A stretch of DNA of 48,731 nt from Enterobacteriaceae endosymbiont of Plateumaris rustica (GCF_012562965.1 NZ_CP046228.1:377069-425799); one strand, 5' to 3'; shown: positions 1 through 11,021, numbered from the stretch's first letter. The notes: a model not told the origin generated them from the letters alone. Translations and numbers: made by a program.

Positions 1-15
1 GAGTGTACTTATAGT

Positions 16-1588
<1,573 letters not shown>

Positions 1589-1699
1589 AAATATAAAAAT
1601 TAAATAAAACAAAAAAGTTAAATTTAATTTTTATTAAACATAAAATTATAAATTGACAAAACTCTTATAAAAGAGTGCCCTTAAAAATTTTTTTATATA

Positions 1700-1711
1700 T
1701 TGTTAAAGAAC
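1700..1711 (-). promoter_or_regulatory. rrn boxA antitermination element
   Basis: On the minus strand this reads GTTCTTTAACAA, which matches the enterobacterial rRNA leader boxA (TGCTCTTTAACAA) at almost every position. Twenty bases further on, GGGCACTC (complement of 1673-1680) is also a remnant of the E. coli leader. boxA recruits NusB/NusE for processive rRNA transcription. Its survival in otherwise randomised A/T sequence implies selection. Confidence 0.8.
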
Positions 1712-1737
1712 TTTATTAATATAAAACATTAATTTTT

Positions 1738-1765
1738 ATCTTACATATAAATAAAAAAGAGTCAA
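1738..1765 (-). promoter_or_regulatory. rRNA operon promoter (sigma-70 type)
   Basis: On the minus strand TTGACT (complement of 1760-1765) is followed after 16 bases by TAAGAT (complement of 1738-1743). The 16-base spacing and the TTGACTCT start resemble E. coli rrn P2. It sits between the murI stop and boxA, in the right order for the 16S leader. It is the only convincing promoter visible in the window. The assignment rests on motif match and position. Confidence 0.75.
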
Positions 1766-1805
1766 GAATTTTTTATGAAATTAATAATAATTTTAAATAA
1801 TTTAA

Positions 1806-2618
1806 CTATATTTTAATTTTTTTAAAAAAATTAAATCCTTGATTAATTAGATATCTTTTTATCTTTTTAATTTTTATTGTATATTTTGTATATAAAATAA
1901 TATTTTTTTGTAAATTAAATAAAAATTTATAATTTACCATAATTTTTTTCATTTCAGATATTATATAAGTATTAGAATTTAAAAATTTAATGTTTTTTGG
2001 TAAAATTTGTTTTAATTCATCAATTATTAAAGAAAAATGAGTACAACCTAATACTATTGTATCAGGAAATTTTTTTAATTTATACCAAGGTTTAAAAATT
2101 TTTTTAATTTGTTTTAAAGATATATTTAAACCTTGTATTTTTTCTTCTGCTAAAAAAACTAATTTTTTAGATGATAAAAATTCTATGATATAATTTTTTT
2201 GAAAATATTTAATTTCTTTTTTTATATAATAATTTTCTAATGTTGTTTTTGTAGCAATAATACCAATTACACCATTATTTGTTGTGTTAATAGAGTCTTT
2301 TATAACTGGAGTAATTCCTATTATTGGAAAAGAAAAATATTTTTGTATCATAGGAAAACTTGATACACTAGCTGTATTACATGCTATTATAACTAATGAA
2401 ATATGATAATGAAATGAAATTTTTTTTAATATTTTTATACAACGTTTATAAATAAAATTTTTTGATTTTATACCATAAGGAAAAAATTTATTATCTAATA
2501 AATAAATAAAATTTATTTTAGGAAAAAATTTTTTAATTTGATTATATATTGATATTCCTCCGACACCTGAATCAAAAATAAAAATTGTAATATTATTTTG
2601 TAATAATATTTTATTCAT
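1806..2618 (-). CDS. murI: Glutamate racemase MurI
   Basis: Interconverts L- and D-glutamate in the cytoplasm and so supplies D-Glu for the peptidoglycan stem peptide. At 270 aa it is close to the family length. The N-terminal FDSGVGG carries the first acid/base region. The two catalytic cysteines lie in ACNTAS (about residue 80) and GCTHF (about residue 192), each with its conserved flank. The gene directly precedes the 16S rRNA on the same strand, an ancestral enterobacterial arrangement, and is divergent from iscS. Its presence together with murJ indicates that some peptidoglycan synthesis is kept. The start is the first Met before the FDSGVGG strand. Lysine and asparagine richness is typical of this genome. 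Confidence 0.95.
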   Translation of the reverse strand: MNKILLQNNITIFIFDSGVGGISIYNQIKKFFPKINFIYLLDNKFFPYGIKSKNFIYKRCIKILKKISFHYHISLVIIACNTASVSSFPMIQKYFSFPIIGITPVIKDSINTTNNGVIGIIATKTTLENYYIKKEIKYFQKNYIIEFLSSKKLVFLAEEKIQGLNISLKQIKKIFKPWYKLKKFPDTIVLGCTHFSLIIDELKQILPKNIKFLNSNTYIISEMKKIMVNYKFLFNLQKNIILYTKYTIKIKKIKRYLINQGFNFFKKIKI

Positions 2619-2756
2619 AACAAAATTCCTTTTTTTATAAATTTTAATTTAAATAAAAAAATTATAATTAAATTAATTATATTAAAAAATTTTTTTTATT
2701 TAAATAATTATATATTTATTTTATTATTAAATAATATAATTTTATAGATTAAAATA

Positions 2757-3929
2757 ATGAAAAATCCAATTTATTTAGATTACGCATCTACTACACCAGT
2801 AGATAAAAGAGTTTTAAAAAAAATGATGAAATATCTTTCTATAGATGGAGTTTTTGGTAATCCTGCTTCTAATTTACATATATTTGGATGGGATGCTGAA
2901 GAAGCTGTTAGTATTGCCAGAAAAAATATAGCTAAATGTATAGGCTGTAATAGTAATGAAATTATATTTACATCTACAGCAAGTGAATCTATTAATATAG
3001 CTATAAAATCTACAATGAATTATTTTCAAAAAAATAAAAAACATATTATTACCTCTACAATAGAACATAAATCTGTAATAGAAACATGTATTTATTTAGA
3101 AAAAATAGGATTTCGTGTTACATATTTAAAACCATCTAAAAATGGTTTAATAGATTTAAATAAATTAAAAAAAGCAATTAATAAAACAACAATTTTAGTT
3201 TCTATTATGCATATAAATAATGAAATAGGAGTTATTCAAAATATATCAAAAATAGGTAAAATATGTCATAGTAAAAATATAATTTATCATGTTGATGCAA
3301 CACAAAGCATAGGAAAATATCCATTTAATTTAAAAAATATGCATATTGATTTATTATCATTTTCCGCACATAAATTTTATGGACCAAAAGGTATAGGAGT
3401 TTTATATATTAATAAAAAAAAACCTAATATTTTTTTAGAAACTTTTATTCATGGAGGAGGACAAGAACAAAATATAAGATCAGGTACTTTAGCTGTTCAT
3501 CAAATTATTGGAATGTCAGAAGCATTACTTATTTCTGTTAATGAAATGGATAAAGATAGATTAAAAATTCAAAAATTAAAAAATTATTTATGGAACAATA
3601 TAAAAAATATTAAAGGAATATATTATAATGGAGATTATAATGGTTCACCTTATATAATTAATATAGGTATTAAAAATATACTTAATAAATTACTTGTAAT
3701 AGAAATGAAAAATATTGCTATTTCTTTTTCATCAGCATGTACATCTTATTATTCACAATCTTCATACGTACTAAAATCAATAGGATTAACAGAAAAATTA
3801 ATTCAAAATTCAATACGTATTTCTTTAGGTAGATTCACTACTAAAAGAGAAATTAATTATACTATTTATAAAATACATAAATCAATAAATAAAATAATAA
3901 ATTGCAAAGATAATTTTTTTATCAATTAA
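2757..3929 (+). CDS. iscS: Cysteine desulfurase IscS (C-terminal tail missing)
   Basis: PLP enzyme that removes sulfur from L-cysteine as an enzyme-bound persulfide. It aligns with E. coli IscS from the first residues (KNPIYLDYASTTPVD) and keeps His104, the PLP lysine at 206 (SAHKFYG) and the persulfide cysteine at 328 (SSACTS) at the same numbers. A conserved histidine in the HGGGHE motif is Gln here (GGGQEQ). The protein stops at 390 aa against 404. The last ten residues do not resemble the E. coli tail, a region reported to take part in IscU binding. No iscU, iscA, hscBA or fdx lies nearby, and a full SUF operon is present. I infer that it mainly serves sulfur transfer for tRNA thiolation and related needs. 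Convergent with pykF. Confidence 0.93.
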   Translation: MKNPIYLDYASTTPVDKRVLKKMMKYLSIDGVFGNPASNLHIFGWDAEEAVSIARKNIAKCIGCNSNEIIFTSTASESINIAIKSTMNYFQKNKKHIITSTIEHKSVIETCIYLEKIGFRVTYLKPSKNGLIDLNKLKKAINKTTILVSIMHINNEIGVIQNISKIGKICHSKNIIYHVDATQSIGKYPFNLKNMHIDLLSFSAHKFYGPKGIGVLYINKKKPNIFLETFIHGGGQEQNIRSGTLAVHQIIGMSEALLISVNEMDKDRLKIQKLKNYLWNNIKNIKGIYYNGDYNGSPYIINIGIKNILNKLLVIEMKNIAISFSSACTSYYSQSSYVLKSIGLTEKLIQNSIRISLGRFTTKREINYTIYKIHKSINKIINCKDNFFIN

Positions 3930-3982
3930 TATTTTATTTTTCAATTAAATAAAAATTTATATTTATAATATTTATCTATAAT

Positions 3983-5395
3983 TCATATTATATGAACAGA
4001 GATAGTATTTGTTGTTCCACTAGGTACTAAGGCTCCAGAAACCATAACAATAACATCTCCTATTACAGCATATTTACTAGACAAAGCAACTTTTTTACCT
4101 ATATGATAAAAATCATCTGTAGATGAAATTTTTTTTACTAATTTAGGTATTATACCTTTACTTAATATTAATTGTTTAGAAGTTTTAATATTATTTGTTA
4201 AAGCTAAAATCATAGCTTTAGGAAAATATTTCCTTACTGATTTTGCAGATTTACCTAATTCTGTAGCTACAATAATTAAAGGTGTTTTTAATTTTTCTGA
4301 AATTTCTACTGCACTACGACATATTGCATCAGTAATACTCATATCTTTACTTTTTTCATAAAAATTTATTCTATGATTCATAGTTATATCTGTTCTTTCA
4401 CAAATGTTAGACATAATAGCAACAGATTCTAAAGGATATTTACCTTTAGCACTTTCTCCTGATAACATAACAGCATCAGTACCATCTAAAATTGCATTAG
4501 CTACATCTCCAGCTTCAGCTCTTGTAGGACGAGGATTTTTAATCATAGAATCTAACATTTGAGTAGCTGTTATTACTACTTTACCAAAAAAATTACATTT
4601 TTTAATCATCATTTTTTGAGCAAAAATTACATCTTCTACAGGTATTTCAACTCCTAAATCTCCTCTAGCAACCATAATACCATCAGAAACTTTTAAAATT
4701 TCATCAAAGTTATTTAAACCTTCTTGATTTTCAATTTTAGCTATAACTTGAATATTTTCTCCTTGATTTTTTTTTAAATAATTTTTAATTTCTAATATAT
4801 CTTCTTTTTTTCTTATAAATGAAGCAGCAATATAATCTACTTTATTTTGACATGCAAATATTAAATCATCTTTATCTTTTTTTGATAAAGAAGGTAATTT
4901 AGTAGATATACCAGGTAAATTAATACCTTTATTTTCTGATAATTTACCATTATTTAATACTTCACATATAATATTATTATTACTAATTTTTAATACTTTC
5001 ATTTCTATAAGACCATCATCTACAAGTATTTTATTTCCTATATTGAGATCAAAAATTAAATTAGGATATGTTATAGCAACACAATTATTATCACCAATAA
5101 CAGATTGATCTGTAGTTAAAATAAATTTTTGTCCTGATTTTAAATATACATCCATACCTTTTTTAAGTTTTGTAGTACGTATTTCAGGACCTTTAGTATC
5201 TAATAATATTGCTACTTTTTGTCCTGTTATATTAATAATTTTTCTTAAATTTATAATACGTTTTTTATGATCTATATGATTACCATGAGAAAAATTTAAT
5301 CTCATAACATTCATACCTAAATTTAATAATTTAGATAATATTTCTTTAGATTCAGAACTAGGTCCAATAGTACATATTATTTTTGTTTTTTTCAT
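3983..5395 (-). CDS. pykF: Pyruvate kinase I
   Basis: Final ATP-forming step of glycolysis, from phosphoenolpyruvate and ADP to pyruvate and ATP. At 470 aa it has exactly the PykF length and follows PykF rather than PykA from the start ([14 protein letters not shown], then [10 protein letters not shown]). The substrate and metal region includes [10 protein letters not shown] (about residues 65-74), KIENQEGL and [12 protein letters not shown] (about 240-255), and TQMLDSMI. In E. coli pykF lies close to the suf operon with lpp and ldtE between; here those are gone and pykF follows sufE after 79 bases, the remnant of an ancestral neighbourhood. The MKKTKI start agrees with the family. Confidence 0.97.
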   Translation of the reverse strand: MKKTKIICTIGPSSESKEILSKLLNLGMNVMRLNFSHGNHIDHKKRIINLRKIINITGQKVAILLDTKGPEIRTTKLKKGMDVYLKSGQKFILTTDQSVIGDNNCVAITYPNLIFDLNIGNKILVDDGLIEMKVLKISNNNIICEVLNNGKLSENKGINLPGISTKLPSLSKKDKDDLIFACQNKVDYIAASFIRKKEDILEIKNYLKKNQGENIQVIAKIENQEGLNNFDEILKVSDGIMVARGDLGVEIPVEDVIFAQKMMIKKCNFFGKVVITATQMLDSMIKNPRPTRAEAGDVANAILDGTDAVMLSGESAKGKYPLESVAIMSNICERTDITMNHRINFYEKSKDMSITDAICRSAVEISEKLKTPLIIVATELGKSAKSVRKYFPKAMILALTNNIKTSKQLILSKGIIPKLVKKISSTDDFYHIGKKVALSSKYAVIGDVIVMVSGALVPSGTTNTISVHII

Positions 5396-5414
5396 ATATT
5401 TTATATATTCCTAT

Positions 5415-5454
5415 ATTTTATAGTATTATAAATATTTTTATAATATTCTAAAAT
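5415..5454 (-). terminator. Possible hairpin after the suf operon
   Basis: Imperfect inverted repeat of two 15-base arms (5415-5429 and 5440-5454) around a 10-base loop, with one G-T wobble and one mismatch in the transcript. It sits between the end of sufE and the start of pykF, both read leftwards, where a suf terminator would be expected. No clear U-tract follows and the arms are A/T only, so this is tentative. Confidence 0.3.
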
Positions 5455-5474
5455 TAATAAGATTAAATAATTAA

Positions 5475-5903
5475 TTATTTATCAATTAATCGTATTAATT
5501 TTTTTTTTATAGTATTTATAATAATTTCTATTCCTTGTAATCTAGATAAAGAAAGGTATTTATCCAAAGATAATTTTTTAAAAAATAATTGAATATCAAA
5601 TAAAAAAATTTTATTATAAGTTTTATTTTTATAAAATATAAAAATAATAGCTAATAAACCTTGTACTATAGAAGAATCACTATATCCTTTAAATAATACA
5701 TGACGATTAGAATCAATTTTTAAAGTAATCCAAACTTGACTTTGACAACCGTGAATTAAATTTTTTAAAGAATGATATTTTTTTGATAAAATAGGAATTT
5801 TTTTTCCTAATTCAATTATATATAAATATCTTTCTTCCCAATTATTACAACGTTTAAAATTAGCTTCTAATATATTTTTATTAGGTAAAATATTTTTAAA
5901 CAT
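5475..5903 (-). CDS. sufE: Sulfur acceptor protein SufE
   Basis: Accepts the persulfide from SufS, stimulates its activity and passes sulfur to the SufBCD scaffold. It is 142 aa, against 138 in E. coli. The acceptor cysteine is Cys53 in HGCQSQVW, the family signature, and the N-terminal NWEERYLYIIELGK segment is also conserved. It is the last gene of sufABCDSE and begins 2 bases after the sufS stop, so translation is probably coupled. The C-terminus is short and rich in Ile and Lys but complete. Confidence 0.95.
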   Translation of the reverse strand: MFKNILPNKNILEANFKRCNNWEERYLYIIELGKKIPILSKKYHSLKNLIHGCQSQVWITLKIDSNRHVLFKGYSDSSIVQGLLAIIFIFYKNKTYNKIFLFDIQLFFKKLSLDKYLSLSRLQGIEIIINTIKKKLIRLIDK

Positions 5904-5905
5904 AA

Positions 5906-7138
5906 TTATTTATTTAATAAGTTATTAATATAAATTAATTTATTAATAAAAATATCTATTTCGTCAAAATTATTATATATAGAAAAAGATATTCTACACA
6001 TAGATTTAACATTATAATATTTCATTAAAGGAATAGCACAATGATGTCCAGTACGTATTGCAATTCCATATTCATCAAGAAAACATCCTATGTCATAAGG
6101 ATGACAATTTTTTAAATTAAAAGAAATAATACCTACTCTATTTTTTAAAGTATTACTACCAAATATTCTAATATTTGGTATATTAGAAATTTTTTTTAAA
6201 GCATATAATACTAAATTTTTATTATGATTTATAATATCCTCCATTTTAAAAGATGAAAACCATGATAACGCAGCACCTAATCCTATAATACCAGCAATAT
6301 TAGGAGATCCTGCTTCAAACTTCCATGGTATCTTTTCCCAGACAGGAAAATTATCACAATCAATATTACTTATCATTCCTCCACCACCTTCCCAAGGTGG
6401 TATTAATTCTAATATATCTTTTTTTCCATAAAGAATACCAATTCCTGTAGGTCCAAAGATTTTATGTCCGGAAAAAACAAAAAAATCACATCCAATACTT
6501 TGCACATTAATAATTCTATTTGTTACTGCCTGAGCTCCATCTATTACAGTTATAATATTTTTACTTTTAGCTAATTTTACTATTTTACTTATAGGATTAA
6601 TAGTTCCCAATACATTAGAAATATAAGTAATAGATATTAGTTTAGTTCTTTTATCTATTAAATCATAAATTTTTTTATAATTTAATTCTCCATTTTTAGT
6701 TAATGGTATAATATTTATATTAAATCCTATCTTTTTTGATATAATTTTCCATGGAATAATATTGGAATGATGTTCCATTTCTGATATAATGATATTATCT
6801 CCTGAAAAAATATTATTTATTCCCCAAGTATTTGCAATGAAATTGATTCCTTCTGTAGTACTTTTAGTAAAAATTATTTCTTCTGTTTTTTTTGCATTAA
6901 TAAAAGTAGCTACTTGATTACGTATTTTTTCCATAATATTAGTTGCTTTATTACTTAATGCATGTGTTCCTCTATGTACTGATGAATAATTTTTTTTGTA
7001 AAAATTATTTAATGTAGAAATAACTGATATTGGTTTATGTACAGTAGCAGCATTATCAAAATAAATAAAATTATGTTTATTTATTTTACGAGATAAAATA
7101 GGAAATTGTTCTCTGATTTTTATTAAATTAAAATTCAT
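5906..7138 (-). CDS. sufS: Cysteine desulfurase SufS
   Basis: Group II cysteine desulfurase that supplies persulfide sulfur to SufE. I place the start at 7138, giving 410 aa (E. coli 406). From there MNFNLIKIREQFPILSRK aligns with the SufS N-terminus, while the upstream 23 in-frame residues lie inside sufD and have no counterpart. This start overlaps the sufD end by 11 bases. Visible features are the PLP lysine motif FSGHKIFGPTGIG, a TEGINF substrate loop, and the catalytic cysteine in RTGHHCAIPLM close to the C-terminus. It is fifth in the suf operon. Catalytic residues appear intact, in contrast to the eroded tail of IscS. Confidence 0.96.
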   Translation of the reverse strand: MNFNLIKIREQFPILSRKINKHNFIYFDNAATVHKPISVISTLNNFYKKNYSSVHRGTHALSNKATNIMEKIRNQVATFINAKKTEEIIFTKSTTEGINFIANTWGINNIFSGDNIIISEMEHHSNIIPWKIISKKIGFNINIIPLTKNGELNYKKIYDLIDKRTKLISITYISNVLGTINPISKIVKLAKSKNIITVIDGAQAVTNRIINVQSIGCDFFVFSGHKIFGPTGIGILYGKKDILELIPPWEGGGGMISNIDCDNFPVWEKIPWKFEAGSPNIAGIIGLGAALSWFSSFKMEDIINHNKNLVLYALKKISNIPNIRIFGSNTLKNRVGIISFNLKNCHPYDIGCFLDEYGIAIRTGHHCAIPLMKYYNVKSMCRISFSIYNNFDEIDIFINKLIYINNLLNK

Positions 7139-8414
7139 TAAAAATATTCTCTTTAGAGAAATAGTTTGATATATATTTATGTATTTCTTTTTTAAAATAA
7201 TCATCACAAATATCTTTAATTAAGTCAATTACAAATGCAAAAAGAAGTATATTATAAGATTTTTTTAAATTTATACCTCTTGTTCTTAAAAAAAATAACT
7301 GATTATCATCTATTTTACCAGAAAATACACCATGTTTACATTTAACATCATCATTATAAATATCTAATTCTGGCTTAACATTTATTTCTGAAAATTTATT
7401 AAGTAATAATCCACTATAATTCATTTGACCATCTGTTTTTATAGCTTGAGAATTAATTTTTAATAATCCTTTAAAATTTATAATAGAATTATCAGAAACT
7501 ATTGCTTTATGTAGTTGATTACTATAACAATATTTTTTATTATGTTCCAAATAACTTTTAATATAAGAAAAACTATTTCCTTTAGATAAAGATAAACTTT
7601 TATATTCTAATTTAGAATTATTTCCATTAAAATAGAAACTATTATTTTGATATATAATTTTATTAGATATTAAAAAATCATATTTTGTAATATAATTATT
7701 ATTATTTAAATAATATTCATTATTAGTAAAATAATAATTTTTTTTATTACCGGTAACTAATTTATAATGAGTTAAATTAACATTATCATTTAAAATTAAA
7801 GTTGTATAAATATTACTGAAATAAGACTCATTAATATTAATATAATGTTCAAATATTGTAATAGACTGTATTTTTTGAATATTTATATAATTTCTATAAT
7901 TTGACATATAAAAAAAATTTTTACTATTATTTCCTATATTTATATATATTAAATAAAGAGGTTTTATAATATTAATATTTTCTAAATTTATATCAATAAA
8001 AATAATTTCTTTAGATAAAGATTCTGATAAATGAGTAAAGAAATTATGTTTAATAAAAGTATCATGATAATTTAAATTATTAAATTTATTAATAGTTATT
8101 TTATAATAAATATTATTTATATCACTTATATTTTGATTTAATTTACCATTTATAAAATATAAAAAAACTGCATCAATTTTAAATATAATATTAACTAAAT
8201 CTTTTTTTGAAAATTTTTTTGTCAAAGCAATTTTTAATAAGTTATTATTTATAATATTTAAATATATATTTTTTTTTATATATTTTTGATTATGTAATAA
8301 ATTTTTTAAACTTAACCAATGACTTTCAGATTTATCTGAAAAATGTTTTTTTTTATGTAATTTATATATATAACTTAATTGTTTCAATAAATTATTATTC
8401 ATTAAGCCAACCAT
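7128..8414 (-). CDS. sufD: Fe-S assembly scaffold subunit SufD
   Basis: Beta-helix scaffold protein that pairs with SufB and binds SufC in the SufBC2D complex. It is 428 aa (E. coli 423). The N-terminal two thirds are strongly eroded to Asn, Ile and Lys, but the C-terminal core DDVKCKHGVFSGKIDDNQ and LRTRGI is well kept, including the functional histidine of the KCxHG motif. The start at 8414 lies inside sufC: the sequence encoding the SufC ending YGWLNE reads MVGL in the next frame, exactly as E. coli sufD starts with MAGL inside sufC. That supports this start over the Met four codons on. Confidence 0.93.
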   Translation of the reverse strand: MVGLMNNNLLKQLSYIYKLHKKKHFSDKSESHWLSLKNLLHNQKYIKKNIYLNIINNNLLKIALTKKFSKKDLVNIIFKIDAVFLYFINGKLNQNISDINNIYYKITINKFNNLNYHDTFIKHNFFTHLSESLSKEIIFIDINLENINIIKPLYLIYINIGNNSKNFFYMSNYRNYINIQKIQSITIFEHYININESYFSNIYTTLILNDNVNLTHYKLVTGNKKNYYFTNNEYYLNNNNYITKYDFLISNKIIYQNNSFYFNGNNSKLEYKSLSLSKGNSFSYIKSYLEHNKKYCYSNQLHKAIVSDNSIINFKGLLKINSQAIKTDGQMNYSGLLLNKFSEINVKPELDIYNDDVKCKHGVFSGKIDDNQLFFLRTRGINLKKSYNILLFAFVIDLIKDICDDYFKKEIHKYISNYFSKENIFNEF

Positions 8415-9135
8415 AACCTTGATCCTCTAATTGTTTAACTAGCATAAAATCACTAGATTTAACAATTTTATTATTATAAATAATATGTACATAATCTGGT
8501 TTAATATAATCTAAAATACGACGATAATGAGTAATAATAATAAAAGATCTATTTTTAGATCTCATAGAATTTATAATTTTTGAAACTTTTTTTAATGCAT
8601 CAATATCTAATCCTGAATCAATTTCATCTAAAATACATAATTTTGGTTTTAGAATTAACATTTGTAATATATCATTAATTTTTTTTTCACCTCCAGAAAA
8701 ACCAACATTTACAAAACGATTAAGAAAGCTTTTTTTTATGTTTAATAATTTTATTTTTTTTTGAATTAAATCTTGAAAATCAAATTTATCTAATAAAGAT
8801 AAACCATTATATTTTCTTATTTCATTTAATGATGTATATAAAAATAAATTATTAGTAACACCTGGTATTTCAGGAGAATATTGGAAAGATGCAAAAATTC
8901 CTTCTCTTGCTCTTATTTCAGGATTCATATCTAATAAATTTTTTTTTCTAAAAAAAATTTCTCCTTTAGAGATAATATATTCTTTCTTTCCTACTAAAAC
9001 ACATAATAAAGTACTTTTACCTGATCCATTAGGTCCCATTATAGCATGAATTTCTCCAGAATTAATTGTTAAATTAAATTCATCTAATATTACTTTATTA
9101 TTTATATGTACATGGAGATTTTTTATTTTTAACAT
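8395..9135 (-). CDS. sufC: ABC-type ATPase SufC
   Basis: Cytosolic ATPase that drives conformational changes of the SufB-SufD scaffold; it is not a transporter. At 246 aa (E. coli 248) it is complete. It has Walker A GPNGSGKST (residues 35-43), the ABC signature FSGGEKK (about 148-154), Walker B LCILDEIDSGLD and the switch histidine IITHY. The ATP-binding core is among the best conserved protein sequence in the window. It is third in the suf operon, 33 bases after sufB, and overlaps sufD by 20 bases. Confidence 0.97.
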   Translation of the reverse strand: MLKIKNLHVHINNKVILDEFNLTINSGEIHAIMGPNGSGKSTLLCVLVGKKEYIISKGEIFFRKKNLLDMNPEIRAREGIFASFQYSPEIPGVTNNLFLYTSLNEIRKYNGLSLLDKFDFQDLIQKKIKLLNIKKSFLNRFVNVGFSGGEKKINDILQMLILKPKLCILDEIDSGLDIDALKKVSKIINSMRSKNRSFIIITHYRRILDYIKPDYVHIIYNNKIVKSSDFMLVKQLEDQGYGWLNE

Positions 9136-9168
9136 AGTTTTATGTAAATAATATATGGTTAAAAAATT

Positions 9169-10635
9169 TTACCCAATACTTTTTTCTAAATTAACTGATA
9201 ATAACTTTTGTGCTTCTATAGCAAATTCTAAAGGAAATTTAATAAAAATATCTTTACAAAATCCATTAATAATTATAGAAATAGCATTATCCATACTAAT
9301 ACCTCTTTGCAAACAAAAAAATATTTGATCTTCTCCAATTTTAGAAGTTGTAGCTTCATGTTCAACTTGTGATGTGTTATTAGCAATATTTAAATTAGGA
9401 TATGTATGAGTACTACAGTTTGAACCTATTAAAATAGAATCACATTGAGTAAAATTACGTGAATAATTTGATTTTTTATCAATTTTTACCAAACCTCTAT
9501 AAGTATTTTTACTATATTCAGTAGAAATACTTTTAGATATAATTGTTGATTTTGTTTTTTTACCTATATGAATCATTTTTGTTCCAGTATCAGCTTGTTG
9601 ATAACCATTTGTTAAAGAAATTGAAAAAAATTCACCAATAGAATAATCTCCTTTTAAAATAACACTAGGATATTTCCATGTAATAGCAGATCCTGTTTCT
9701 GATTGAGTCCATGACATTTTACTATAATTTCCTTTACATATTGCTCTTTTAGTAACAAAATTTAAAATACCTCCTGAATTTTTATTACCTGAAAACCAAT
9801 TTTGAACAGTAGAATATTTTACTTTAGCATTTTTTAATAATATTACTTCTACAACAGCAGCATGTAATTGATAATTTTTTCTTATGGGAGCAGAACATCC
9901 TTCTATATAGTTTACACTACTATTTTCATCTGCAATTAAAATTGTACGTTCAAATTGTCCAATATTTTTTTCATTTATACGAAAATAAGTTGATAATTCT
10001 ATAGGACAATTTACATTTTTAGGTATATATATAAATGTTCCATCAGAAGCTACAGCTGCATTTAAAGATGCAAAAAAATTATCATGAGCAGAAACAACTG
10101 AACCTAAATATTTTTTAACTAAGTTAGGATAGTTTTGAATAGCATCATTTAAAGAACAAAAAATAATTCCTTTTTTTAATAATTTATCTTTATGTGTTGT
10201 AATAACAGATACAGAATCAAAAATACCATCAACTGCTATATTTTTATTATTAATAGGAATTTTTAATTTATTAAAAGTATTTGATACAGCATTTGTAAAA
10301 TATTTATTTTTATTTAAATTAGAATTTATGTTTAATTTATTATTTATATTAGATAATGGTGCAGAATAATAAATATAATTTTGATAATTTAATTTATCAA
10401 AATTTCCGTTTAACCAATGAGGTTCTTTATTATTTATCCAAAAATGATATCCTTCTAATCTAAAATCTAACATCCATTTAGGTTCATTACGTATTTTGGA
10501 TATTTTTTTTATTATATTTTCATTTATTCCTGGAATTAATTGTTCATTTTTTAAATTTGTAGAAAAACCTTCTTTATAAAGAGATTTTTTTTCATTAAGA
10601 AACTTAATTTTTTTTTTTATGTAATTATTTTTCAT
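9169..10635 (-). CDS. sufB: Fe-S cluster scaffold subunit SufB
   Basis: Main scaffold on which SUF builds the nascent Fe-S cluster. It is 488 aa (E. coli 495) and ends at the same point (LEKSIG). The persulfide-receiving cysteine in EGCSAPIR and the C-terminal block FTQCDSILIGSNC through EHEATTSKIGEDQ are conserved. The E. coli CxxCxxxC cluster near residue 80 is replaced by an Asn/Lys-rich stretch without cysteines. An 11-base A-tract (complement of 10608-10618) spans codons 6 to 9 in frame, a likely slippage site. It starts 11 bases after the sufA stop. Confidence 0.96.
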   Translation of the reverse strand: MKNNYIKKKIKFLNEKKSLYKEGFSTNLKNEQLIPGINENIIKKISKIRNEPKWMLDFRLEGYHFWINNKEPHWLNGNFDKLNYQNYIYYSAPLSNINNKLNINSNLNKNKYFTNAVSNTFNKLKIPINNKNIAVDGIFDSVSVITTHKDKLLKKGIIFCSLNDAIQNYPNLVKKYLGSVVSAHDNFFASLNAAVASDGTFIYIPKNVNCPIELSTYFRINEKNIGQFERTILIADENSSVNYIEGCSAPIRKNYQLHAAVVEVILLKNAKVKYSTVQNWFSGNKNSGGILNFVTKRAICKGNYSKMSWTQSETGSAITWKYPSVILKGDYSIGEFFSISLTNGYQQADTGTKMIHIGKKTKSTIISKSISTEYSKNTYRGLVKIDKKSNYSRNFTQCDSILIGSNCSTHTYPNLNIANNTSQVEHEATTSKIGEDQIFFCLQRGISMDNAISIIINGFCKDIFIKFPLEFAIEAQKLLSVNLEKSIG

Positions 10636-10646
10636 AGTAAATTTTT

Positions 10647-11021
10647 TTAATTTTTAATATTAAAACTTTCTCCACAACCACAAGACTTAATAATTTTAGA
10701 ATTATAATATTTAAAATATTCTTTAAAATTTTTTTGAATAAAATCTATTTTAGTTCCATCTATAAAAATAATATCTACTTTTTTTATATATATATAAATA
10801 TTATTATTTTGAAAAATTAAATCATCTTTAAAAGGCTTTTTTATTGGTTCGATCTTGTATTTAAAACCAAAACAACCAGTTTTTTTTAAAATTAATCTAA
10901 TACCATTAATTGTAGAATATTTTTTTATTATTTTATTAACTTGTAATAATGCATTATTAGTTAAAAAAATTCCATTCCAAATTTTCTTACAAGAAAAATG
11001 TATTAATTTTTTTTTAAACAT
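10647..11021 (-). CDS. sufA: A-type Fe-S carrier SufA
   Basis: Carrier that receives clusters from SufBCD and delivers them to apoproteins. With the start at 11021 (MFKKKL) the protein is 124 aa. The conserved Trp then falls at 15 and the three ligand cysteines at 50, 114 and 116 (TGCFGF and CGCGESF), the same numbers as in E. coli SufA. The in-frame Met codons up to 11036 would add five residues without counterpart. It is the first gene of sufABCDSE, so the operon promoter should lie in the A/T-rich stretch to its right, but no convincing promoter, Fur, IscR or OxyR site can be seen. Confidence 0.93.
   Translation of the reverse strand: MFKKKLIHFSCKKIWNGIFLTNNALLQVNKIIKKYSTINGIRLILKKTGCFGFKYKIEPIKKPFKDDLIFQNNNIYIYIKKVDIIFIDGTKIDFIQKNFKEYFKYYNSKIIKSCGCGESFNIKN

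Noticed and set aside
1631..1659. TTGTCA and TAATAA, 17 bases apart on the minus strand, as a 16S promoter
   Set aside because: It lies downstream of boxA and the leader core and has a weak -10 match; the TTGACT/TAAGAT pair upstream fits better.
3930..3982. Terminator between iscS and pykF
   Set aside because: Only an 8-base A/T dyad is visible, which is expected by chance at this composition.
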